A stretch of 35,411 nucleotides of DNA. Origin: CAYTZH01 sp964442285. Lineage in GTDB: Bacteria > Myxococcota_A > UBA9160 > JAFDET01. The notes below the pieces were generated by a model. The model ran no database searches, had not been told where the DNA came from, and worked only from the letters and a program-made list of their open reading frames with translations. The position numbers and the translations under genes are program-made. This document shows positions 15,336 through 22,518 of this stretch, piece after piece. The DNA is taken from contig CAYTZH010000046.1 in assembly GCA_964442285.1 (NCBI GenBank), positions 1 through 35,411 on the forward strand, read 5' to 3'. The stretch's first letter is position 1. Every line of letters starts with the position of its first letter.

Positions 15336-16942
15336 CCCGGGTCTCCGAAGGCGACCTCGACCTGGTCGGCATCGGCAGCATGGTGGTCGACCGCATCGCG
15401 CGGGTGCCGCGGCTGCTGGGCGCCGACGAGAAGGCCGTGGTGATCCCGTCGCCGGACGGGCCGCCGGTGCAGGAGTTCGTCGGAGGCGTGGTGCTCAACC
15501 AGCTCGGCTGGGCCGCGGCCCTCGGGCTGCGCTGCGGCATCTTCGGGCGCCAGGCGGACGACGCCGAGAGCCGCTTCATGAAGGTCGCCATGCACCGGCT
15601 GGGGATCGAGGCCCGCCTCGACCTCGACGGCAGCGCCTCGTCGGTCTCGCAGATCTTCGTCGACGAGCGGGGCGAGCGCGCGATCTACATGGCGCCGGGT
15701 GCGACCTCCGAGACCCACGCAGAGCACGTGCGCCGCTTCGGCGACTTCATCGGGCGCGCCCGGCGGCTCATCACCGAGGTCTCCCAGCTCCCCCTCGACG
15801 CGGTGCTCGAGGCGCTGCGGATCGCCCGGGAGGCCGGGGCGGAGACGGCGGTTGACCTCGACGTCCCGCCCTCGGATGCGGTGCCCGGCCTCGGCGACGC
15901 CGCCACCCTCGAGGAGGTGCTGCGCGCGCCGGATCTCCTGAAGCCCTCGAAGCGCGCCGCCCGGGAGCTTGCGAACGCCCCCGACGCCGACGCGGTCACC
16001 CTCGCGCGAGCCCTGCGCGCGCGGTTCGGGAACCGCGCCGTGGTCGTGACCCACGGCGAGCAGGGCTGCGCCATCGCGAGCGACGAGTTCGAGGGCATGG
16101 TGCCGGCTCATCCCGTGAAGGCCGTCGACAGCACCGGCGCCGGCGACGCCTTCCTCGGCGGCCTGCTCTGGGGCCTCGACGCCGGCCTCGACTGGCGCGA
16201 CGCCGGTCGCTTCGCCAACGCCTGCGGCGCCGCCTGCGTGGAGAAGCTCGGGGCCTTCCCCGACGACGCCGAGGCAGCGCGCAGCCGGGTGATCGAGATC
16301 TACGGCAAGCCGCTGCCGCTCTCGCCGGTGCGTGGTCGCGACGCCGGGGGCGAGGGGGCGCTGCGGGTGATGGACGTGGTGCTCGACGAGCTCACGGCGC
16401 TGCGCCGGCGTGTCGACCCCCGGCTGTTCCGGGCCGCGGCCGAGCTGGTGCGCGCCGCCGAGGTCGGCGGCGGCCGGGTCCACGTCACGGGCATCGGCAA
16501 GCCGGAGCACGTCGCCCACTACGGGGCGGCGCTGCTCTCGTCGACGGGGACGCCCGCGACCTTCCTCCACGGCACCGAGGTGGTGCACGGCAGCGCCGGC
16601 CAGGTGGTGCGGGGCGACGTGGTCATCGCCATCAGCAACAGCGGCGAGACCCAGGAGATGCACGACGCGGTCCGCACCGTCCGCAGCCTGGGCGCCCGGG
16701 TGATCGTCGTGACCGGCGGGCTCGACTCCAGGCTGGCGGGCATGGCAGACGTGGTGCTCGACGCCTCGGTGTCCCAGGAAGGGGGTGGGCTCGGGCTCGC
16801 GCCCCGGGCGAGCGTCGCGGCGGAGGTGGTGGTGATGGGGGCGCTGGCCGCCCTGCTCGAGGAGTCGCGCGACTTCGATCGCGGCGACTACAACGCCCGC
16901 CACCCTTCGGGCACGCTCGGTCGGCGCTCCGGCCAGGACTGA
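15332..16942 (+). CDS. Fusion protein: PfkB-family sugar kinase + KpsF/GutQ-type SIS sugar-phosphate isomerase
   Basis: This is one open frame of 536 residues. Residues ~10-325 are a PfkB/ribokinase-type kinase: GIGSMVVDRIARVP at the start, substrate-site EFVGGVVLN, and the catalytic anion-hole motif DSTGAGD (266-272). Residues ~347-536 are a SIS domain: VHVTGIGKPEHVAHYGAALLSSTGTP, FLHGTEVVHG (H413, H419), ISNSGETQE and C-terminal HPSGTLG. These match arabinose-5-phosphate isomerases (KdsD/KpsF/GutQ) but without CBS domains. The GTG start overlaps the aldolase stop. M347 at 16370, with GAGGGGG upstream, could serve as an internal start making the isomerase alone. The substrate is unknown. Confidence 0.88.
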   Translation: MTRVSEGDLDLVGIGSMVVDRIARVPRLLGADEKAVVIPSPDGPPVQEFVGGVVLNQLGWAAALGLRCGIFGRQADDAESRFMKVAMHRLGIEARLDLDGSASSVSQIFVDERGERAIYMAPGATSETHAEHVRRFGDFIGRARRLITEVSQLPLDAVLEALRIAREAGAETAVDLDVPPSDAVPGLGDAATLEEVLRAPDLLKPSKRAARELANAPDADAVTLARALRARFGNRAVVVTHGEQGCAIASDEFEGMVPAHPVKAVDSTGAGDAFLGGLLWGLDAGLDWRDAGRFANACGAACVEKLGAFPDDAEAARSRVIEIYGKPLPLSPVRGRDAGGEGALRVMDVVLDELTALRRRVDPRLFRAAAELVRAAEVGGGRVHVTGIGKPEHVAHYGAALLSSTGTPATFLHGTEVVHGSAGQVVRGDVVIAISNSGETQEMHDAVRTVRSLGARVIVVTGGLDSRLAGMADVVLDASVSQEGGGLGLAPRASVAAEVVVMGALAALLEESRDFDRGDYNARHPSGTLGRRSGQD

Positions 16943-16943
16943 G

Positions 16944-16962
16944 TCCGTCCCTCAGGGACGGA
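16944..16962. terminator. Bidirectional hairpin between the kinase-isomerase and TetR genes
   Basis: A perfect 8-bp stem TCCGTCCC / GGGACGGA with loop TCA begins 1 nt after the fusion gene's stop, at the convergent junction. There is no T tract. Confidence 0.5.
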
Positions 16963-16993
16963 GCTCAGTCCTTCAGGAGCTCAGTCCTTCAGG
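16962..16993. repeat. Two tandem copies of a 16-bp unit at the 3' end of the TetR gene
   Basis: AGCTCAGTCCTTCAGG occurs at 16962-16977 and again at 16978-16993. The second copy contains the TetR stop codon and its last codons; the first is a duplicate just beyond. It looks like a local slippage duplication. Confidence 0.8.
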
Positions 16994-17652
16994 ATCAGGC
17001 GGGAGACCATCTCGCTGGTGACGTCGACGGCGGCGTCGACCTCCGCGTCCGGCGCCCCGCCCAGCAGCAGCCGGGCGGCGATCCACTCCACCGAGGTGTG
17101 GATCACGAAGGCCGCCGCGGAGGGGTCCACCAGGCGGGCGCGTCCCTCCTCCTCCAGATGGGCGATGAGGGTCTCCACCGCCTGCTTCACCCGGCTCTCG
17201 ATGGCCTCCATGGCGGCGCGGACCGCGGGGTCCTTGAAGAAGCGCTCCCAGAGGATGCGCTGGAGGCCGGGCTGGAGCCGGCGGGTCTTGAAGCTCAGCT
17301 CGATCAGCCCGCGCACGCTCTGGCGGGGGTCGGTCTCGCGCCAGAGCGCCGGATCGAGGCCGCCCACGATCCGGTCGGCGATCTCCTCCACGGTGGCGTG
17401 GAGGATCTCGAGCAGGATCTCCCGCTTGTCCTGGAAGTAGCCGTAGACCGTCCCCACGGCGACCCGCGCCCGGCGGGCGATCTCCGCCGTGGTGGTCTCG
17501 TCGTAGCCCCGCTCCTCGAACGCCTCCGCAGCGGCCTCGAGGATGCGCTGGCGGGTCCGCCTGCTGCGGGCCTGCTGGGGTCGGCGTGACGTCCCCGAGG
17601 GGGGATATCCCTGGGACGGCGGCCGGTCGGGCGCGCTCGGCATGGGACGCAT
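16981..17652 (-). CDS. TetR/AcrR-family transcriptional repressor
   Basis: The product is 223 residues. The N-terminal HTH is typical: RTRQRILEAAAEAFEERGYDETTTAEIARRARVAVGTVYGYFQDKREILLEIL. The ligand-binding C-terminal half is divergent, as usual for the family. The ATG at 17652 has a GGGTGG sequence upstream; a second ATG four codons later is also possible. It is divergent from the ferritin-like diiron gene at 17843. An imperfect palindrome lies between them, so it likely represses that gene and itself in response to an unknown hydrophobic ligand. Confidence 0.9.
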   Translation of the reverse strand: MRPMPSAPDRPPSQGYPPSGTSRRPQQARSRRTRQRILEAAAEAFEERGYDETTTAEIARRARVAVGTVYGYFQDKREILLEILHATVEEIADRIVGGLDPALWRETDPRQSVRGLIELSFKTRRLQPGLQRILWERFFKDPAVRAAMEAIESRVKQAVETLIAHLEEEGRARLVDPSAAAFVIHTSVEWIAARLLLGGAPDAEVDAAVDVTSEMVSRLILKD

Positions 17653-17738
17653 GGTACCACCCAGGCACCCAAGGGGGACCGGGGGAGGCCGGCCAGGGGC
17701 GACCGGGGGCCGACCGGGAGGGCTGGCGTAAAAAAGTG

Positions 17739-17754
17739 AATCCGACGTCGGTTT
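17739..17754. promoter_or_regulatory. Candidate TetR operator in the divergent gap
   Basis: AATCCGACGTCGGTTT has a perfect 10-bp core palindrome CCGACGTCGG (17742-17751) extended by AA/TT. It lies just upstream of the -35 of the diiron-protein gene and 87 nt from the TetR start. The position fits a TetR-family operator. Confidence 0.5.
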
Positions 17755-17758
17755 TCCA

Positions 17759-17787
17759 TTGACCCTCGCTCCGGACCGCCATAGGTT
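17759..17787 (+). promoter_or_regulatory. Candidate promoter of the diiron-protein gene
   Basis: TTGACC (17759-17764), a 17-nt spacer and TAGGTT (17782-17787) lie 55 nt before the ATG, directly beside the candidate TetR operator. Confidence 0.45.
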
Positions 17788-17842
17788 GCCCTGCGCGCGT
17801 GCCGATACAGGAGGGCGCTTTTTGCCCCGGAGGAATTCCCCC

Positions 17843-18877
17843 ATGGCCACTGCCCCGGTCCACCCCACGAGCTCCACGGACGCCTCGAGCGCCACGGACG
17901 CCGAGCTCGAGACGATCCTCACGTCCTTCGACACCAGCTACGCCTGGAACTACGGCAGCGTGAAGGAGGGCCTGCGGGACCTCTACGAGAAGGCCAAGCG
18001 CGAGCAGTGGAACGGCTCCGAGCGCCTCGCCTGGGACACCCCGGTCGACCCCGAGGGCCACATCATTCCCCAGAGCTTCAACCCGCTGCAGGACTACGGC
18101 CCCTTCAAGAAGCTCGACGCCCGGGAAGAGGCCCGCTTCCACCACGCGCAGCTTGCGTGGACCCTCTCCCAGTTCCTGCACGGCGAGCAGGGCGCCCTCA
18201 TCACCGCGTCCCAGCTCGTCGGCGCCGTGCCCTGGATCGACGCCAAGTACTACGCCGCCAGCCAGACCATGGACGAGGCCCGACACGTCGAGGTGTTCGA
18301 CCGCTACCTGCGCGAGAAGCTCGAGTGGGAGTGGCCGATCAACGAGAACCTGAAGAAGCTCCTCGACATGATCCTCATGGACTCGCGCTGGGACATGAAG
18401 TACCTGGGCATGCAGATCCTGGTGGAAGGCCTGGCGATGGCCGCGTTCGCCAACCTCTACAACATGGCCCAGGAGCCCCTGATCAAGGACCTGATCCACA
18501 ACGTCATGCGCGACGAGTCGCGCCACGTGGCGTTCGGCGTGATCTCCCTCAAGGGGTATTACGACGACATGCCCGAGAACGAGCGGAAGGACCGCGAGGA
18601 GTTCGTCATGGAGGCGTGTCACCTCATGCGCGACCGCCTCGTCGGCGAGGACGTGGCCGAGTACTTCGGCTTCGACAAGGCCGAGGTCAAGAGGATCGTG
18701 CTCGAGTCGCCGGTGATGCAGCAGTTCCGCCAGCTGTTGTTCATGCGCGTGGTTCCGAACATCAAGCGCCTGGGGCTGCTGACGCCGCGGGTGCGGGACT
18801 ACTTCGGCGAGCTCAAGATCATCCAGTTCGAGGACGTGGACCCCGAGGCGATCGACCGCCAGCTCGGTCTGGCCTAG
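17843..18877 (+). CDS. Ferritin-like (R2-type) diiron protein, probable oxygenase or oxidase
   Basis: This 344-residue protein follows a GGAGG ribosome binding site (17829-17833). A four-helix diiron site is visible: E115 (HGEQG), E145 and H148 (DEARH), E195 (LVEGL), and E225 and H228 (DESRH). The two ExxH motifs with single carboxylates are the pattern of ribonucleotide-reductase-R2-like and AurF-type ferritin-fold enzymes. These activate O2 to oxidise organic substrates or nitrogen. There is no signal peptide. The divergent TetR gene suggests inducible expression by a substrate or toxic compound. No electron-transfer partner is adjacent. The substrate is unknown. Confidence 0.82.
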   Translation: MATAPVHPTSSTDASSATDAELETILTSFDTSYAWNYGSVKEGLRDLYEKAKREQWNGSERLAWDTPVDPEGHIIPQSFNPLQDYGPFKKLDAREEARFHHAQLAWTLSQFLHGEQGALITASQLVGAVPWIDAKYYAASQTMDEARHVEVFDRYLREKLEWEWPINENLKKLLDMILMDSRWDMKYLGMQILVEGLAMAAFANLYNMAQEPLIKDLIHNVMRDESRHVAFGVISLKGYYDDMPENERKDREEFVMEACHLMRDRLVGEDVAEYFGFDKAEVKRIVLESPVMQQFRQLLFMRVVPNIKRLGLLTPRVRDYFGELKIIQFEDVDPEAIDRQLGLA

Positions 18878-19329
18878 GCCTCCGTCGGGGTGGGCTTGAC
18901 GGTGAGGACGGGGCAGGGGGCCTTCTGGACCACGCGCTCGGCGATGCTGCCGAGCAGCAGGTGCTTGAGGCCCGTGTGGCCCCGGGTGCCGATCACGACG
19001 AGGTCCGCGCCCTGGGCGTCGGCCTCCTCCTCGATCACCGTGGCCGGGTAGCCCTCGCGCACCACCACCGAGCAGCTCAGGCCCTGCGCGCGCACCCGAT
19101 CGGCGTAGGCCTCCAGGTTCTGGCTGGCCTCCGCCTTCACGTTGGCCCAGAAGTCCGGGGGCAGGTAGGCGCCCTCCATCTGCTGGAACTCCACCGGCAG
19201 GTGGTAGGCGTGGAGCAGGACCACCTCGCTGCCGTGCTCCTCGGCCACGTGGATCGCCCATTCCAGGACGGCCTCGGCGTGCTCGGAGAAGTCCAGGGGC
19301 ACCAGGACGCGTCGGATGCGGATCGTCAT
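18874..19329 (-). CDS. Universal stress protein (UspA family)
   Basis: This is a 151-residue single-domain Usp. RVLVPLDFSEHAEAVLEWA opens the fold and GTRGHTGLKHLLLGSIAERVV carries the ATP-binding G-2x-G-9x-GS motif, so an ATP-binding member is expected. The frame is open upstream, but the ATG at 19329 matches the family N-terminus. Its stop overlaps the stop of the convergent diiron-protein gene. The exact stress role is not readable. Confidence 0.92.
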   Translation of the reverse strand: MTIRIRRVLVPLDFSEHAEAVLEWAIHVAEEHGSEVVLLHAYHLPVEFQQMEGAYLPPDFWANVKAEASQNLEAYADRVRAQGLSCSVVVREGYPATVIEEEADAQGADLVVIGTRGHTGLKHLLLGSIAERVVQKAPCPVLTVKPTPTEA

Positions 19330-19467
19330 GGGCGAGAGACTGCACCCACGGGGAGCGGTCGTCCAGCCCCCTTTTCCACGCCCGCGCCGAGCCGCCAACC
19401 CCGCCTCCGGAAGGCCCTTTCGGGCCCATCGGCCGCTGGCTACGATTCGGCTCCCGTTCTCGGGCCC

Positions 19468-19543
19468 GGGGCCGTAGCTCAATTGGGAGAGCGCCGCGTT
19501 CGCAACGCGGAGGTTGGCGGTTCGATCCCGCTCGGCTCCACCA
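19468..19543 (+). tRNA. tRNA-Ala (anticodon CGC)
   Basis: A 76-nt cloverleaf folds by eye. The acceptor stem is GGGGCCG / CGGCTCC and includes the G3-U70 wobble that marks alanine tRNAs. The D-arm is GCTC/GAGC, the anticodon stem CCGCG/CGCGG with loop TTCGCAA (anticodon CGC, codon GCG), and the T-arm has TTCGATC. The 3' CCA is encoded (19541-19543). Confidence 0.97.
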
Positions 19544-19646
19544 TCGGTCTCCCCGGCCGCGGCCCGTGGCCTCGCGCTCATCCGGAGCCCTGCGTCGGAC
19601 GAACACCTCGACGGGACGGCGCGGGGTCGGACGAGGATCGTCGGGA

Positions 19647-20204
19647 ATGGATCCGAACACGGATGCGCTGGATCGGGAGCTGCTCGGCGCCATTGCCCGC
19701 GGCGACCACGCGGCCCTGGCCAGGCTCTACGATCGGCACGCGCCGGCGCTTCTCGGGGTGGCCGTGCGGATCCTCGGCTCCCGGAGCGACGCCGAGGACC
19801 TGGTGCACGATGTCTTCCTCGAGGCCTGGGCCAGGGCGGCCGGGTTCTCTCCCGAACGGGGGACCGTGCGGACCTGGCTCTTCGTGCGGCTCCGGAGCCG
19901 GGCCATCGACCGCCTCCGCAACCTCGAGGTGATCCGACAATACGTCCGGCGGGAAGCGGTGCGATGGGATTCTCCACCGACGGCGGACGACCCGAGCGAT
20001 CGGCCGGATCGCAAGCGGGCCCTCGCCGCCCTGGCCACACTCTCCGAGGTCCAGCGGCGCGTCCTGGAGCAGGCCTACTTCGAAGGCCTCAGCTGCGCGG
20101 AGATCGCGGCGAGGAGCGGAACGCCGGTAGGCACCGTGAAGTCGCGTATGCTCGCGGGGATCCGCGCGTTGCGGAGGCAGCTCGAGTCGGGGGGGCGGTG
20201 CTGA
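19647..20204 (+). CDS. ECF-family RNA polymerase sigma factor
   Basis: This is a 185-residue sigma factor. Region 2 is LYDRHAPALLGVAVRILGSRSDAEDLVHDVFLEAW and region 4 is LSEVQRRVLEQAYFEGLSCAEIAARSGTPVGTVKSRM; there is no region 1 or 3. The start ATG at 19647 precedes the conserved N-terminal helix. The next gene, a ChrR-like cupin, begins inside its stop codon, the typical sigma/anti-sigma pairing. It probably directs transcription of the downstream DUF4331/TPR genes and its own. Confidence 0.93.
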   Translation: MDPNTDALDRELLGAIARGDHAALARLYDRHAPALLGVAVRILGSRSDAEDLVHDVFLEAWARAAGFSPERGTVRTWLFVRLRSRAIDRLRNLEVIRQYVRREAVRWDSPPTADDPSDRPDRKRALAALATLSEVQRRVLEQAYFEGLSCAEIAARSGTPVGTVKSRMLAGIRALRRQLESGGRC

Positions 20205-20722
20205 TGGCGCGCAGGCACGAGACGGATCTCGATGCGGTGGGAGAGATCCTGGCTCGGAGCGTGGCGCCGGTGGCCCCGAGTCCGGGTCTGCGCGACCGGA
20301 TCCTCGGCGCCACGCGGCCGGAGTCGCGACTCGCCGGCCTCGTCGATCGCGTGGCCTGGCTCTTCGATCTCCCGACAGAGACCTGCCGCACCCTCCTCGC
20401 CCGGGTCGAGGACCCCGCCGCCCCGTGGGAACGACCTCCCCTGGACGGCGCCCGGCTGCTCCACTTCGAGCCCGGTCCGCGGCTGGCCGGGGCCCACTGC
20501 GGCCTCGTCGAGCTCGCGCCCGGGGTCGTCTTCCCGGAGCACGAGCATTCCGGGACGGAGATCACCCTGGCCCTGCGGGGTCGGGGCCGGGAGGACGACG
20601 GAGCCGTCATCGAGCCCGGCGACCTCGTCGTGCGTGAGCTGGGCACGCGACACACCCTGCGCAGCCTGGGCGACGAGCCCTGGCTGTTCGCCGTCGCGCT
20701 GCTCCCGACGCCCCCCGCCTGA
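20204..20722 (+). CDS. ChrR-type cupin anti-sigma factor
   Basis: The product is 172 residues. The C-terminal cupin has the ChrR metal-ligand pattern H113-x-H115-x3-E119 (FPEHEHSGTEITL) and H150 (GTRHT), almost the same spacing as in Rhodobacter ChrR. The N-terminal ~70 residues would bind the sigma factor, but the usual HxxxCxxC zinc motif is absent, so the sigma-binding domain differs from ChrR or has lost zinc. The start codon overlaps the ECF stop. The 3' end, including the stop, is tandemly duplicated (20688-20757). The signal it senses is unknown; singlet oxygen or organic peroxide is known for ChrR. Confidence 0.85.
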   Translation: MARRHETDLDAVGEILARSVAPVAPSPGLRDRILGATRPESRLAGLVDRVAWLFDLPTETCRTLLARVEDPAAPWERPPLDGARLLHFEPGPRLAGAHCGLVELAPGVVFPEHEHSGTEITLALRGRGREDDGAVIEPGDLVVRELGTRHTLRSLGDEPWLFAVALLPTPPA

Positions 20723-20757
20723 TCGCCGTCGCGCTGCTCCCGACGCCCCCCGCCTGA
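20688..20757. repeat. Exact 35-bp tandem duplication at the end of the anti-sigma gene
   Basis: 20688-20722 and 20723-20757 are identical 35-bp units; the match continues 2 nt further. Unit 1 carries the last codons and TGA stop of the cupin gene and unit 2 is a non-coding copy. Identity implies a recent event or a sequencing artefact. Confidence 0.9.
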
Positions 20758-20821
20758 TCTCTTCCCGACCGGATCGTCCGCTCTCCGCCGCCGTCCGTAT
20801 CCCACCCGACGGGGCAGTGGA

Positions 20822-20840
20822 CGGCGGCACGGTGCCGCCG
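20822..20840. promoter_or_regulatory. Perfect dyad upstream of the DUF4331 gene
   Basis: CGGCGGCAC-G-GTGCCGCCG, 9-bp arms around 1 nt, lies 31 nt before the ATG. The short centre favours a protein-binding dyad over a terminator; the binding protein is unknown. Confidence 0.35.
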
Positions 20841-20871
20841 CGGCCTGCTCCCGAGAGAGCCGAGGATCATC

Positions 20872-22437
20872 ATGAAGCAGCTGCTCCCGGGCCTGGGGCT
20901 GTGCGCCGCCGGGCTGCTCGCGGCGGCCGCGGCCGAGGCCGCGAGCCACCGCGAGGCCCCCCTCACCGCGCTGGACCGGACGGCCGACATCACCGACTTC
21001 TACGCGTTCGTGAGTCCCGACCGCCCGGGCACCGTGACGTCCATCCTGTGTACCGACCCCCTGCTGGAGCCGTCCAACGGCCCGAACTACTTCCCCTTCG
21101 ACCCGGACGTCCTCTACGCGATCCGGGTGGACAACGATCACGACGCCCTCGAGGACCTGGTCTTCGAGCTCCGGTTCCGCACGGAGCAGAACCTGCCCGA
21201 CGTGCCGGTGGGGATCGCAGGTGCCGGCGACGGCGTTCCAGCGCCGCCGCTCTCGCCGGCGCCGATCCCGCCCGGCACGCCCCTGGTGCCCCCGGCCGTG
21301 ACGGCGCTCGAGGGGCCCGGCTCGGAGGGCATCGGACTCCGCCAGACCTACACCGTGGTGATGCGCAGGGGGCGCCACGTCCGCAAGCTCCGCCGCGACG
21401 GGGGCGGCGACCTGGTGGCCCTGCCCTCGAACGTGGGTCCCCGGACGACCCCGGACCCCGACGCGCTTCTCGGCCAGGCGATCTACGACGTCGACGGCGA
21501 CATCCGGGTCTTCGCCGGCACCGTCGACGACGCCTTCTACATCGATCTGGGGGCGGCCTTCGATACGCTCAACTTCCGGGCCGCGCCCGGTCCCGGCGCG
21601 ACCGGTATCCCCCTGGTGCTCTCGGACGCCCAGGACGCCGCGGACGACGTGAACTTCGTGGCGGACGCGGTCTCGGGCTTCAACGTCAACTGCATCGCCA
21701 TCCAGCTGCCCATGGAGACCCTCACCGCCGAGGGGCAGCGACCGGGGCCCGAGGACCCCTTCCGCCAGATCGGCCTCTGGGGGACGACCTCCCGGCGCGC
21801 GATCACCCTGCGGTCGTCGAGCGGTCCGGGCTTCGAGTTCGGGCGCTTCGTGCAGGTGCAGCGTATGGCCAACCCGCTCTTCAACGAGCTGCTGATCGGA
21901 ACCGCCCGCAAGGACGCCTGGAGCCGTTCGCGTCCCGTGGACGAGGCGCGCTTCCAGGACGACTTCCTCGATCCGGCGATCGTTCGCGTCGGCCAGGCGC
22001 TGTTCGCCTCGGCGGGAATCGAGTTCGCCATCCCGGCGCCGCCGCGCCTGGACCTGGCCCCGCTCGTGCTCTACTCGAGCGGCCCGGCGGGTCCCCTGGC
22101 CGACCTGCTGCGGGTGGACCTGAGCGTGCCGCCGACCGCGCCGGCCCAGCGCAGCCGGCTCGGCGGCTGCGGGGGCGACCCGGCGGGCTTCCCCAACGGC
22201 CGGCGGACGACGGACGACGTCACCGACTGCTTCCTGCGGGCGGGGTTCGGGATCCTCGATCCGAACTTCAACACGTTCCCCTTCAATCGTCTGGGCGATG
22301 GCGTGAACGTGAACGAGTTCCCGATCCCCGAGACCTTCCCCTTCCTGGCCACCGCCCACGACGGCCGCAACCGTCAGCACGTAGACCCGGGCGAGGCGGG
22401 CTGCGGGACGCCGGACGGGCTCTGTCCGGTCGACTGA
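20872..22437 (+). CDS. DUF4331-family secreted protein
   Basis: This 521-residue protein has a signal peptide (LLPGLGLCAAGLLAAAAAEA) immediately followed by the DUF4331 hallmark SHREAPLTALDRTADITDFYAFVSPD. Later family-like blocks include FPFDPDVLYAIRVDNDHD, VFELRFRTEQ and QAIYDVDGDIRVFAGTVDDAFYID. The biochemical role of DUF4331 is not known; members are exported and often sit with ECF sigma/anti-sigma pairs, TPR proteins and TonB receptors. Here it follows the ECF-ChrR pair, so it is the likely main target of that sigma factor. A 12-bp hairpin follows its stop. Confidence 0.88.
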   Translation: MKQLLPGLGLCAAGLLAAAAAEAASHREAPLTALDRTADITDFYAFVSPDRPGTVTSILCTDPLLEPSNGPNYFPFDPDVLYAIRVDNDHDALEDLVFELRFRTEQNLPDVPVGIAGAGDGVPAPPLSPAPIPPGTPLVPPAVTALEGPGSEGIGLRQTYTVVMRRGRHVRKLRRDGGGDLVALPSNVGPRTTPDPDALLGQAIYDVDGDIRVFAGTVDDAFYIDLGAAFDTLNFRAAPGPGATGIPLVLSDAQDAADDVNFVADAVSGFNVNCIAIQLPMETLTAEGQRPGPEDPFRQIGLWGTTSRRAITLRSSSGPGFEFGRFVQVQRMANPLFNELLIGTARKDAWSRSRPVDEARFQDDFLDPAIVRVGQALFASAGIEFAIPAPPRLDLAPLVLYSSGPAGPLADLLRVDLSVPPTAPAQRSRLGGCGGDPAGFPNGRRTTDDVTDCFLRAGFGILDPNFNTFPFNRLGDGVNVNEFPIPETFPFLATAHDGRNRQHVDPGEAGCGTPDGLCPVD

Positions 22438-22444
22438 CGGCCCC

Positions 22445-22474
22445 GGCGGCGGCGCCTCGGCCGGCGCCGCCGCC
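22445..22474. terminator. Strong hairpin between the DUF4331 and TPR genes
   Basis: A perfect 12-bp stem (GGCGGCGGCGCC / GGCGCCGCCGCC) with loop TCGGCC begins 8 nt after the DUF4331 stop. It may act as a terminator, or as an mRNA stabiliser that sets differential expression of the two genes. Confidence 0.45.
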
Positions 22475-22518
22475 GATCTCCCCCCCCGTTCCCAACCCCA
22501 GCTCCACGTCGAGGCACC

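Noticed and set aside
16370..16942. SIS isomerase as a separate gene from the kinase
   Set aside because: No stop codon separates the two domains, so a single fusion protein is the simplest reading. An internal start remains possible and is noted.
20822..20840. Dyad before the DUF4331 gene as a terminator
   Set aside because: The arms are separated by one nucleotide, poor for an RNA hairpin loop, and no T tract follows; listed as a possible protein-binding site.
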